Origin: Pseudomonadota bacterium | GTDB taxonomy: Bacteria > Desulfobacterota > Desulfovibrionia > Desulfovibrionales > Desulfovibrionaceae | Direction: 5' to 3' | Length of the DNA: 64,000 nt | NCBI GenBank assembly: GCA_018816865.1 | Contig: JAHIUW010000029.1 | Coordinates: 27,232-91,231, forward strand | Shown here: positions 9,601-16,375 of the stretch, one piece after another | Layout of the letters: every line of letters begins with the position of its first letter | How positions within the stretch are numbered: position 1 is the first letter of the stretch | Translations under genes and position numbers: made by a program | The notes under the pieces: generated by a model | Told to the model about the DNA's origin: nothing | Seen by the model: the letters and a program-made list of their open reading frames with translations, nothing else | Databases searched by the model: none

Positions 9601-12600
9601 GACACCATCGGGAAGGATTTGACCGCAAAGATTATCGCGGGGGCGGACGCCGCCAAGGGCAAACCCTGGCCGAAAACCTCCCCCATTAATCCGGCTTTCT
9701 TCACCCTGCGCGGCCTCGACCTCAAGGTTGGCGGCGATGGCATGAAGGGCTTCTACGACAATATCCTGCCCAAGGAGGTCGGCAAGTACGTTAAGAAACT
9801 CGATAAGGATACAAAGGTCGGGACGACTGAAGTTCCGGTAGTTGCCGTGGGGGATCAAGCACCCCAAGAGGCACGAACTCGGGGTCTGGATTCTGATTAC
9901 AAGGACGTCTGGTCGGTGCCCATCACAGACAAGATGCGCTTGGCTGTCCTGCAGGGGCAACCCCTGTATTCCCGCCGCGGCCAGCGCAACACCAAGGGCA
10001 TCAGCGTCAATGATGTCTCCCAGGTTGTGGACAGGCAACAGGCCATGTCCGACAACGCCCCGGAGATCAAAATCATCCAAGCCATGAACAACCTGCCTGT
10101 GCATGTGCGGGAGGAATATGAACGCCGTGGCGGTGGTTTCCCAGAGTCCGCCTATGATGAGCAGACAGGAATTGTCTACTTCATAGCCAACAACATTGAA
10201 TCCATGGACCGGGCCTATGCGCTGTGGTTGCATGAAGCTGGGCTGCACAACGGGGTGCGGGGACTATTCCCGAGTGACACACATTACCGAAACATGATGG
10301 ATCATGTGTACCGGAGCGCTCCGAGGAATAGCCTGCGCGAGATAGAAAAGCTGTATGGCTTCAACCCCGGGAAGGTTGAAGACCGCTGGCAGGCTGCCGA
10401 GGAACACCTGGCGCGCATCGCCGAGAAGGTGCGCATGCGCGAGGTGCTGGCCCCAAGGGAGCGGAACATCTGGCAGAGGTTCGTAATTGCGCTGCAGCGC
10501 TTCATGCGCCGCATCTTCAAGGGTGGTACGCTGGCGGACTCCGACATTGTAGATATCGTTCTGGACGCCGTGCGCTGGACGGTGACCGGGAAGCCGACTG
10601 GCGGGGCAAGAGTGGCCTATCAGAGAGCAACTGGGGAGGCCCAGGCTAGGCCCACGAGCACTAGCAGGTTCTCGCGCAGCAGCCGCAAACGCGGCCCCGG
10701 ATCTTCCGCCGTACCCGAGACCGAATGGACCCAGGATAGCGCCGGGCAACAGGTCGCCGCGGACATGCGGGCATGGAAGAAGCAGGTGGATGAGGCGCTG
10801 GCCGGCACATTGCCTTCGCGGCAGATTCTACAGGTTGGAACGACTCCGGATGTGTTGCAAAAACTTGGAGCCAAAGGCCTGCCCATGGCCATGCGCCAGA
10901 GTGACTTGCGCAAGATTGTGCAGACCAAGCACGACATCCCGGCAGAGATCATAAAAGACCTCCCCTTGCACATGTGGCAGCCGTTGGCCGTGTTTGATTC
11001 ATCCACGACATCCAACAGCTTCGCGGTGCTGACCGAGTTGGAGCACAACGGTGAGGGCCTTGTTGCGATGGTGCACCTCGACGTGGACGACATGGGCAAC
11101 TTGATGATGAACAAAGTTGCCAGCGTACATGATCGCAGCGGAAAGGACGCCGGGTCGCCTGGTTGGCAGTGGGTGGTGAATCAGATCAGGGAGGGGAGGC
11201 TTAGATACTATGACAAAAAAAGAAGCTCTCGCTGGCTGAAGGACAGGTCCGGGCTGCAATTGCCCGGGGTTCTCCAGCCGGAGAGCTATCGTGGGAAGAG
11301 AATACTCACGGAAAAGGATATCGTCAAGCCCCAGGGTGCAACGCTGTTTTCGCGGTCGAGTGAGGCCCCGGAGATGAAGGGCGGTGTCCCGACCAGGGAA
11401 CAGGACCCGAGCTTCTGGGCCACCGTGCGCGAGATGAAGCGCCAGGGCGCGCTCAAGCCCAAGGACATCCGCATGCTGGAGCGCATCTTCCGGCAGCCTT
11501 ACTGGATTGCAAAGGAGCACGAGAAGTTTGCTCCGTTCATCAAGATCGAACAGGACCGCGAGGCGGCCCGCACCGATGCCCAGTTGAGGTCATGGGAAGA
11601 GGTGAATGATCATCTTAAGGCCCTGGACAAGGACGGCAAGAAAACCCTGAGCCAGGTGATCTGGCACATCGAGGGCAAGAAGCTCAAAGAGGTGGAGGCC
11701 GGAAAGTTCCTCAAGGACGGCGTGGACGAGAATGGGCACCAGAAGTACAGGACCAACCCCAAGCACTATGAGCAGCTTTTCCAGACCCTGACCAAGCACG
11801 GGATCCCCGAGGACGTGGCCACCGCCGTTGCCGCCGTGCGCCGGACCCTGGACCGGGATATGCTGGCCGCATACAACAGGCTGCGCCGGATGCGCGAAAG
11901 CCATGAGGATGCCGGATACATCGAGGAATACCGGACCATGATGGGCCAGGTGCACAACTACTTCCCGCATGTGCGCCGGGGAACCCACTACGTCCGCATC
12001 TTCGACAAGAAGACCGGAGAGACCTTGTATCGGGAGCACTTCAGCGCCCTGCCCACGATGAAGAAGTTTGTGGGCGCGACGGTCATGCGCAAGGCCCTGG
12101 CCGAGGTGCGCAAGAACAACCCCGATGCGGACCTGTCCTGGGACTGGGGCAAGAACGAAGGCCTGCCCGAGGACGTTTACGGCTACACTATCCCTGTGGA
12201 TGCCATGGAGCAGATCATCAACGCGGCCATCGACCGCCAGGGCGGGGACAAGGAGAGCCGCGCCAAGGTCAAGAGCCTGATGCATGAGGCTGTGTCCGAC
12301 GTGCTCAAGACCAGGGGTTGGAGCCGACACACGATCAAGCGCCAGGGCATCCCCGGGCACGAAATGAACGACATCGCCGGAGTGCTGTTCGACTACAAGT
12401 CGGGGCTCTATGGCTGGCTGACCAAGATGGATGCGGCCAAGGCCTTCACCGGAGAACTCTACAAGATCGACGCCAAGAAACAACCGCGGCTGTATGGCTA
12501 TTCCGCCCGCTATGTGCAGGACATGCTCCAGAATGCGGACCGGGTGGACCAGATCGTGTCCATGGTCAAGGCCGGGGCGTTCGTCAAGTTCCTGGGCGGC

Positions 12601-14067
12601 AACCTGAAAACCGCGACCCTGAACCTGACCCAAAACCTTGTGGCCGGAGTGCCGAGACTGTACGCGGATACCAGCGCCAAGACCGCTGCGGGGTACTTTA
12701 AAGCTGCCGTGGATGACCTGGCCGCACAGGCCAAGGTGAAGACGCTCCAATCCGACGAGACCAAGCTCCTGGAAGACCTCTACTACTCCGGCGTGACCGC
12801 CGACCAGTACATGAGAGAGCTGCAGGGTGAGATGCGCGGCGTTGGCGGCGTGGCCGGTGCCGGGCTGCGCAAACTGAATCATGGCCTGGGCCTGCCTATG
12901 AGCATGGCCGAACGCTACAACCGCTGCTCTTTGGCCCTGGCCGCATACCGGGCCGCCCGGGACGGCAAGGTGACGGCGGCGGATACGCTGCAAAAGGCCG
13001 GGAAGAAGAAGGGCGAGGCCTGGGGCTACGATGAGGCCAAGAGCTTTGCCGAGGGCATCGTCTACGATTCCCACTTCATGTACGGCAAAGCCAACCGGCC
13101 CGAGTTGTTCCGTGGCGGGACAGGCAACAAGATCATGAGCGCGGCCTACACCTTCCGGACCTTCTCCCATGGGTTGCTTTCGTTGTGGCGGCACCTGCTG
13201 ACCCAGAAGGGTTGGGCCGGGCGCAGGGCGTTTGCCATGTCCCTGGCTGCGAACACCGCCCTTGGGGGGCTGACCTCCTTACCCCTGTACGCGCTTGTCG
13301 TGGGCCTGATTCGCCAGCTCTTCGGCGAGGACCCTGCGGAAGAAGCCATGAAGCTGACGGACAACCAGACCATGCGCGACATCATTATGTATGGAATTAC
13401 AGCGCCTGCGGGTGTGACCATCTCCGGATCCCTCGGCATGGAGTTGCCCATGTTCGACCGGGTTGCCGTGGACAAGCCCATTGATGAGCAGATCAAGGGG
13501 AAGGCCCTGGAACTGATCGGTGTGCCGTGGGCCCTGTTCGAGGATGTGGTTGATTTCGCCGGACACACTGCCGAGGGCAAGTTTGCCCGGGCCACCGAGG
13601 ACCTGGCCCCGGCCTTCCTTGCGAACATCATGAAGGCGTATCGGCTGCACAGCGAGGGAGCCTATTCCGCCAGCGGCAGGCCGATCAATATCCCCGGAGA
13701 GAGCGGGCCGATGAAGCTGACCACGGGCGAGGCCATTGCCCAGGGCATCGGGTTTTATCCCCTGAACCGGGCCAAGAGCTACGACCTGTACAAGACGGTC
13801 GAGGAATTGAAGGTCTACCGGCTCAACAAGCAGGACGAGTTGGTGCGCGAGTACCTTGAGGCCGTGCGCGAGAAGGACGGTGAGGCGCGGGCCAAGGTAT
13901 TGAGCGAGTGGCGAGAATGGAACAGGAAAATGAAGGATGACGGCAGACCCGAGTTCATGATCAAGCCGTTGCCGGAGTTGTCCAGGCGGCGCGAGAAGGC
14001 CAACCAACCGTCGAGGCAGATGAGGCCCCGGGCGGAGAAGCTCAAGAGCGCTTACGGGCTCAACTAG
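3625..14067 (+). CDS. Giant phage polyvalent protein (methylase, zincin-like, MuF-C-like modules)
   Basis: A single 3480-codon frame starting at TTG 3625 after AGGAGGT. Residues 1-330 hold IxLxPLD motifs and Gly/Ala-rich hydrophobic helices typical of membrane-penetrating ejection proteins. Residues about 870-950 contain a GGYYSRY...GFQFKT module. Residues about 1150-1340 resemble an N6-adenine methylase, with LEPSAGKG at 1213-1220 and NPPF at 1273-1276. A phage module with EIQSDWHQ lies at 1844-1851. A zincin-like HEAGLH lies at 2203-2208. A MuF-C-type nuclease-like domain spans about 2390-2565. The last 900 residues resemble the conserved core of PLxRFG-type phage proteins, including GLPMSMAERYNR. 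[LR]-[FY]-S-R motifs separate several modules. It is probably ejected into the host to counter defences. Domain calls are by eye. Confidence 0.8.
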   Translation: MPQQIELIPLDEEQPRVPAAGRQIMLVPLDDDQPEEKPSFVERFVMPGVEAAQAAQPVAAPKQDDDLWDMGSLKASFQPYADAARGLAAGSASVGESVGSGIQYLGNRFGADGMAGAGKDLADYYSKQGEAFAPPERIQGNVLDNPRLLGDPSWWAYNTAQMVPSLAAAMLPGAGAGKAVQIGGKALQLTPQVIARAAAFAQAVGAGTAGGALEGASTYREVLNNGGGEEEAARAAEIMGLGSTVLNAASFGTMLGKAGTGAAAKVGKHVLSAATEGVSEAAEEPWEEYAKSFAHYLETGDFDPKTWTKMVDAAKTRGLNVLGPAALTGGAGSMIAGGSESDGQTEQIAPQSNPQGRPVDLIPLEDTEAEPLTLGEEQLVQRGDAAFPKQQDQFLERAGQEREVPLDLTRIEQRGYPDAVEFDLDQAGREAARARYLESGQEQAATPQPVGPEGERAADLLRGLNRNLPVPFEARPDGTPIAMGEAQGTPIELVPMDEAQPVVADETQAKPVVIGEKPAQQTQEFQSVQVENMPGPDFEQLDGFLRRTPEMVPGRVVDAPMAREQKQENQERLPQEALRPMAQRIVNAENSFITSVMEQFGKSREQAENVLGEFKKAKVVKIDPVGGQYQLKDGRLWEQEVIDRAAGAKVEQTAGAYGIESHDAFVERMRSGEVTPNEIRGTLERAIEQEANIKAELSKLTKDKLLKMMGGITASRYKSERKEIVVRAAYDDMLMDFAMGGGLSFMVTGKASDSRAKALREKVLAYTKDDIKAYAERVQKARDDYAERVRAFKKAQDNPETLQEFKDFVGAQGEGKLTVEQRAKYDALRAEEARRVQQAEVERKGTVSQVRGMDDVDMELVETKHTRDGHDLFVVRLSDRVDKDKYRELLTKAKRLGGYYSRYAKGGAIPGFQFKTRAQADDFMALKEQSVSVAEQQAERKEEKRTKARSKLREAADAMDAKADEALGADRKTNTVKRAREAGYAEEQAQKQKAMAATMRRIADAVESGEAPALAGLTQKVQMERLESLLRRGQFERVRSENLPHEEGREIVAADIEHVKMPVPSIWRENIESLARDLSEMPGGKALAKQVRARISRGSGDSYVFNGTGDEELARKIRDKLKANGVTHQWWTIIETIPDVDRLARMGITKEFQLRDALRQYFSLRKAKAKADPLKAMERDLIGKKIPGFFPTPARIVGRMIEEAGIEPGMKVLEPSAGKGSIADKIREAEPGADLDTVEQNHSLRGILEAKGHRLVGSDFLEHQENYDRIVMNPPFENHQDIEHVRHAYDLLKPGGRIVSIMSSGPFFRSQRADVEFRSWLENIGATYEQLPEGTFKDSDVPTGTSTYMVTIDKSDGDVVESNQKRTDYEDDTRRKETTSPSRGQVEPQGQQGRQDAAQSQAERLRREIVEAAQVEHFFEDGKTVFDSFAFFNKLQEVVESGQMTLDEAMVFVRDTEKRVENLMQDVDEVPFGGSEGDVWIKDKIIEAMDAAAVEGIQRDTAIDEYARVLGALRQGRGLSYKSISENYGRDVARDLRDRFGPGIFKRDGWGADEIAGELGFIDDSGRADGHALIEYLQDKAKTKGQIDEDHPEPSVRFSRRRTSFYSALGRAVESMDFKAMPATALASRIKKTSGIKQEELDDLGLLEWLSTVDGKVTKEQVLAYIEAGGPQLEEVVKREGGNTWRGGAARANRVREALMEFFPGDTRLPNRESALERVELEDRPKINRLYDELDAASDLMMIPPDAMDDTKFSQYQLPGGENYREVLLKLPLTGQAVYDNLAMKMFGKSFKALDFAQSRQVTNARRNSKPYHGQHWVEENVLAHVRLNDRVGADGGKVLFIEEIQSDWHQEGRNKGYNGAGAEILKEYEALAMKNIHAGLTEQEKSRLLELRPLVAGKGAGGVPNAPFKKSWYLLAFKRVLRMAAEQGYDSVAWTPGEVQAERYDLSKQINMASAIANGDGTYNLVVEDKSGNEVSPYSRSGKTVTPQEMEDTIGKDLTAKIIAGADAAKGKPWPKTSPINPAFFTLRGLDLKVGGDGMKGFYDNILPKEVGKYVKKLDKDTKVGTTEVPVVAVGDQAPQEARTRGLDSDYKDVWSVPITDKMRLAVLQGQPLYSRRGQRNTKGISVNDVSQVVDRQQAMSDNAPEIKIIQAMNNLPVHVREEYERRGGGFPESAYDEQTGIVYFIANNIESMDRAYALWLHEAGLHNGVRGLFPSDTHYRNMMDHVYRSAPRNSLREIEKLYGFNPGKVEDRWQAAEEHLARIAEKVRMREVLAPRERNIWQRFVIALQRFMRRIFKGGTLADSDIVDIVLDAVRWTVTGKPTGGARVAYQRATGEAQARPTSTSRFSRSSRKRGPGSSAVPETEWTQDSAGQQVAADMRAWKKQVDEALAGTLPSRQILQVGTTPDVLQKLGAKGLPMAMRQSDLRKIVQTKHDIPAEIIKDLPLHMWQPLAVFDSSTTSNSFAVLTELEHNGEGLVAMVHLDVDDMGNLMMNKVASVHDRSGKDAGSPGWQWVVNQIREGRLRYYDKKRSSRWLKDRSGLQLPGVLQPESYRGKRILTEKDIVKPQGATLFSRSSEAPEMKGGVPTREQDPSFWATVREMKRQGALKPKDIRMLERIFRQPYWIAKEHEKFAPFIKIEQDREAARTDAQLRSWEEVNDHLKALDKDGKKTLSQVIWHIEGKKLKEVEAGKFLKDGVDENGHQKYRTNPKHYEQLFQTLTKHGIPEDVATAVAAVRRTLDRDMLAAYNRLRRMRESHEDAGYIEEYRTMMGQVHNYFPHVRRGTHYVRIFDKKTGETLYREHFSALPTMKKFVGATVMRKALAEVRKNNPDADLSWDWGKNEGLPEDVYGYTIPVDAMEQIINAAIDRQGGDKESRAKVKSLMHEAVSDVLKTRGWSRHTIKRQGIPGHEMNDIAGVLFDYKSGLYGWLTKMDAAKAFTGELYKIDAKKQPRLYGYSARYVQDMLQNADRVDQIVSMVKAGAFVKFLGGNLKTATLNLTQNLVAGVPRLYADTSAKTAAGYFKAAVDDLAAQAKVKTLQSDETKLLEDLYYSGVTADQYMRELQGEMRGVGGVAGAGLRKLNHGLGLPMSMAERYNRCSLALAAYRAARDGKVTAADTLQKAGKKKGEAWGYDEAKSFAEGIVYDSHFMYGKANRPELFRGGTGNKIMSAAYTFRTFSHGLLSLWRHLLTQKGWAGRRAFAMSLAANTALGGLTSLPLYALVVGLIRQLFGEDPAEEAMKLTDNQTMRDIIMYGITAPAGVTISGSLGMELPMFDRVAVDKPIDEQIKGKALELIGVPWALFEDVVDFAGHTAEGKFARATEDLAPAFLANIMKAYRLHSEGAYSASGRPINIPGESGPMKLTTGEAIAQGIGFYPLNRAKSYDLYKTVEELKVYRLNKQDELVREYLEAVREKDGEARAKVLSEWREWNRKMKDDGRPEFMIKPLPELSRRREKANQPSRQMRPRAEKLKSAYGLN

Positions 14068-14291
14068 AGGGACATGACGACCATCCAGGAAAAGACCGTG
14101 AGGCCTATCCCAATAAGGATGCCTAACGGCTTCATAATGATGGCGGCACCGAAGAGATAGGTGAGGAGCGCGGGCATTACCCCGATCCATCCGCCGAACA
14201 GAACGAAGCACAGGATGATTGCCCCCACAATATATACTGGGGACATATACAAATCGTGCAACGAGAAACGGATTGGCCTTGGATCAAACAT
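14064..14291 (-). CDS. Small membrane protein at the prophage edge
   Basis: A 75-residue protein starting at ATG 14291 behind GGGGAAGG. The frame extends further upstream, but without a better ribosome site. Two or three membrane spans cover about residues 17-72 (YIVGAIILCFVLFGGWIGVM and following). Its TAG overlaps the TAG of the convergent giant gene by two bases. The size and topology would suit a holin or a membrane accessory protein, but nothing specific identifies it. Confidence 0.5.
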   Translation of the reverse strand: MFDPRPIRFSLHDLYMSPVYIVGAIILCFVLFGGWIGVMPALLTYLFGAAIIMKPLGILIGIGLTVFSWMVVMSL

Positions 14292-14370
14292 GCCTTCCCC
14301 ATACACCACTTTTGCCCCTGTTGGTAAGGGAAAAGTGATGGTGTTTTGCCCCTTGGGAAGGGGTCTGCGA

Positions 14371-14440
14371 CCGGGCGCAAATCGGGCGCAAATCGGTCGC
14401 ACGGTGCGCCCGATTTTGGTAGTTTCTGGTAGATTTTGAC
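14371..14440. repeat. Repeat-rich segment between prophage and tRNA-Asn
   Basis: GCGCAAATCGG occurs twice in tandem near 14375-14396. AATCGGGCGCA (14380-14390) forms a perfect 11-bp inverted repeat with TGCGCCCGATT (14405-14415) across a 14-base loop. Just beyond, TGGTAG occurs twice about ten bases apart. Such clusters fit integrase arm sites beside an attachment core, although the inverted repeat followed by T could also act as a terminator. Confidence 0.45.
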
Positions 14441-14445
14441 AGAAT

Positions 14446-14487
14446 AGAAAAAGGGCTGATATGGTCGCAAAACCGTATCAGCCCTTG
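14446..14487 (-). terminator. Rho-independent terminator after tRNA-Asn
   Basis: A perfect 11-bp stem pairs AAGGGCTGATA (14451-14461) with TATCAGCCCTT (14476-14486). On the reverse strand it is followed by TTTTT, directly downstream of the tRNA gene. Confidence 0.8.
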
Positions 14488-14494
14488 ATTTCCT

Positions 14495-14570
14495 TGGCTC
14501 CCCAGCACGGACTTGAACCGCGAACCTAGTGATTAACAGTCACCCGCTCTGCCAATTGAGCTACTGGGGA
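14495..14570 (-). tRNA. tRNA-Asn (anticodon GTT)
   Basis: A 76-nt cloverleaf with encoded CCA. The acceptor TCCCCAG pairs with CTGGGGA. The anticodon loop is CTGTTAA and the T loop is GGTTCAAGTCC. Its 3' end points at the prophage, the usual layout when a phage integrates into the 3' part of a tRNA gene and restores it. Confidence 0.95.
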
Positions 14571-14605
14571 TCGCTTGTCGTGAGTTTCCTCGGCGACGGA
14601 AAGAC

Positions 14606-14634
14606 CTTTTAGGCAGATACCAAATCTTCGTCAA
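14606..14634 (-). promoter_or_regulatory. Promoter of tRNA-Asn
   Basis: Read on the reverse strand: TTGACG (14634-14629), a 17-base spacer, then TAAAAG (14611-14606). This places the transcript start about 30 bases before the mature tRNA. The -35 element is strong and the -10 element moderate. Confidence 0.6.
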
Positions 14635-14776
14635 GGGCAAAGTGTGAGTTCCCGAAAAAAACCAAAAAAAGCGATTCCAGGGGGGAAGAGACCCCCTCCG
14701 TCCTTGACGCCCCCCGGTAATCTGAATAAAGCTCTCAGGTTCTTCTTACGTAGAAAGATTTGATGGAGAAAGAGCG

Positions 14777-16375
14777 TTGAGCAAGAAGGGCAAGAACCCT
14801 ACAGACAGGCAGGTCAAGCTTCCGGTCAAGTCGCCGTATGTCGAGCGTTTTCAGCCCATGCTACGGGCTTTGCAAGACAGCGGTGAATTGAACGAGGTTA
14901 TGAAGAACCGCGTAGGCAAGGCGTGCACCTTGTTGGACGAGGGTATTTCGCTGTTCCCCAATGATTTCCGTCAGGACACTCACGTTGCCGATCTTTTCGA
15001 GGCATATGAGTCCGTTGACGGTGAGCAGTTGGAGGCACTGGACGTTTCGTTCAGCCTGGCGGGTCGTATTGTGTCCCACCGATCCTTTGGCAAGGTGATC
15101 TTCTTCCATCTCAAGGACGTCAGCGGCAGGATGCAAATCTATGTGGCGCGGGACGACCTGGGGATTGAGGCCTATCAGACCTTCAAGAAGTACGACATCG
15201 GCGATATCGTCGGTGTGATCGGCGGGTTGTTCCGGACCAAGACTGGCGAACTTACGGTCAAGGCGACCAGTGTGCGTTTGCTGACCAAGTCCATGCGTCC
15301 CCTGCCCGAAAAATACCACGGCCTGAAGGATGTGGAGACCCGCTATCGCCAGCGCTACGTGGACCTGATCGTCACGGAGCGCACCAAGGATATTTTCATC
15401 AAGCGCACCAAGATCGTGCGTGAGTTCCGCACGTTTATGGAGTCGAGGGGCTTCATGGAAGTCGAAACCCCCATGCTGCAGCCCCTGGCCGGTGGCGCCA
15501 CGGCGCGGCCGTTTGAGACGCATCATAATGCCTTGGACATCAAACTCTACATGCGCATCGCCCCGGAGCTGTATCTGAAGCGGCTTATCGTGGGCGGGTT
15601 CGAGCGGGTCTTCGAGATCAACCGCAGCTTCCGCAACGAAGGCACCAGCACCCAGCACAACCCTGAATTCACCATGTGCGAGTTCTACTGGGCCTATGCG
15701 ACCTTCGAGGACCTGATGGACCTGACCGAGGAGCTGTTCGCCCATATCGCCCAGGAGGTCTGTGGTTCCACCGTGGTTCCCTATCAGGGCACGGAGGTCG
15801 ATCTGACTCCGGGCAAATGGACCCGCATGGGCTTCCATGAATCCCTGGAAAAGATCGGCGGTATCGAGCCGGAATGGTATCAGGACTACGACAAGGCCGT
15901 GGCCTTGGTGAAGAAGGAGGGCGAGAAGGTCGTGGACGGCGAGGTGCTGGGCAAGGTCCAGGCCAAGCTGTTTGACATGTTCGTGGAGCCCAAGCTGATC
16001 CAGCCGCACTTTATCTATCATTATCCCACTGATATTTCTCCCTTGTCGCGTCGTAACGACTTGAACCCCGAGATCACCGACCGCTTTGAACTGTTCATGT
16101 CCGGTCGCGAACTGGCCAACGCCTTTTCGGAATTGAACGACCCGGTGGACCAGCGGGTGCGCTTCGAGGCCCAGGTCGCCGAGAAGGAGGCCGGGGATGA
16201 CGAGGCCCACGCCATGGACGACGATTACGTGCGGGCGTTGGAATATGGCATGCCGCCCACTGCGGGCCAGGGAATCGGCATTGATCGTCTCGTGATGCTG
16301 TTGACCGATTCGGCCAGCATCCGCGAGGTGATTCTCTTTCCGCTGCTTAAGCCGGAGGGCTCCGCCGGATCATGA
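14777..16375 (+). CDS. lysS: Lysyl-tRNA synthetase, class II
   Basis: Charges tRNA-Lys with lysine in the cytoplasm. The 532-residue protein begins at TTG 14777 after GGAG; the nearby ATG 14763 runs into a stop after five codons. An N-terminal extension of about 40 residues rich in Lys precedes the OB-fold anticodon-binding domain (about 85-185). The catalytic domain shows class II motif 1 around GFMEVETPMLQP, motif 2 FEINRSFRNEG with EFTMCEFYWAY, and motif 3 GIGIDRLVMLL. A possible -35 TTGACG lies at 14704. Its stop overlaps the lolC start (ATGA), so it heads the envelope operon. Confidence 0.95.
   Translation: MSKKGKNPTDRQVKLPVKSPYVERFQPMLRALQDSGELNEVMKNRVGKACTLLDEGISLFPNDFRQDTHVADLFEAYESVDGEQLEALDVSFSLAGRIVSHRSFGKVIFFHLKDVSGRMQIYVARDDLGIEAYQTFKKYDIGDIVGVIGGLFRTKTGELTVKATSVRLLTKSMRPLPEKYHGLKDVETRYRQRYVDLIVTERTKDIFIKRTKIVREFRTFMESRGFMEVETPMLQPLAGGATARPFETHHNALDIKLYMRIAPELYLKRLIVGGFERVFEINRSFRNEGTSTQHNPEFTMCEFYWAYATFEDLMDLTEELFAHIAQEVCGSTVVPYQGTEVDLTPGKWTRMGFHESLEKIGGIEPEWYQDYDKAVALVKKEGEKVVDGEVLGKVQAKLFDMFVEPKLIQPHFIYHYPTDISPLSRRNDLNPEITDRFELFMSGRELANAFSELNDPVDQRVRFEAQVAEKEAGDDEAHAMDDDYVRALEYGMPPTAGQGIGIDRLVMLLTDSASIREVILFPLLKPEGSAGS

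Noticed and set aside
1..14490. An integrase or repressor gene in the visible prophage part
   Set aside because: None of the frames resembles a tyrosine or serine recombinase or a repressor; these genes must lie left of the window if present.
14763..14780. ATG 14763 as the lysS start
   Set aside because: It meets a stop after five codons; TTG 14777 opens the full frame with GGAG upstream.
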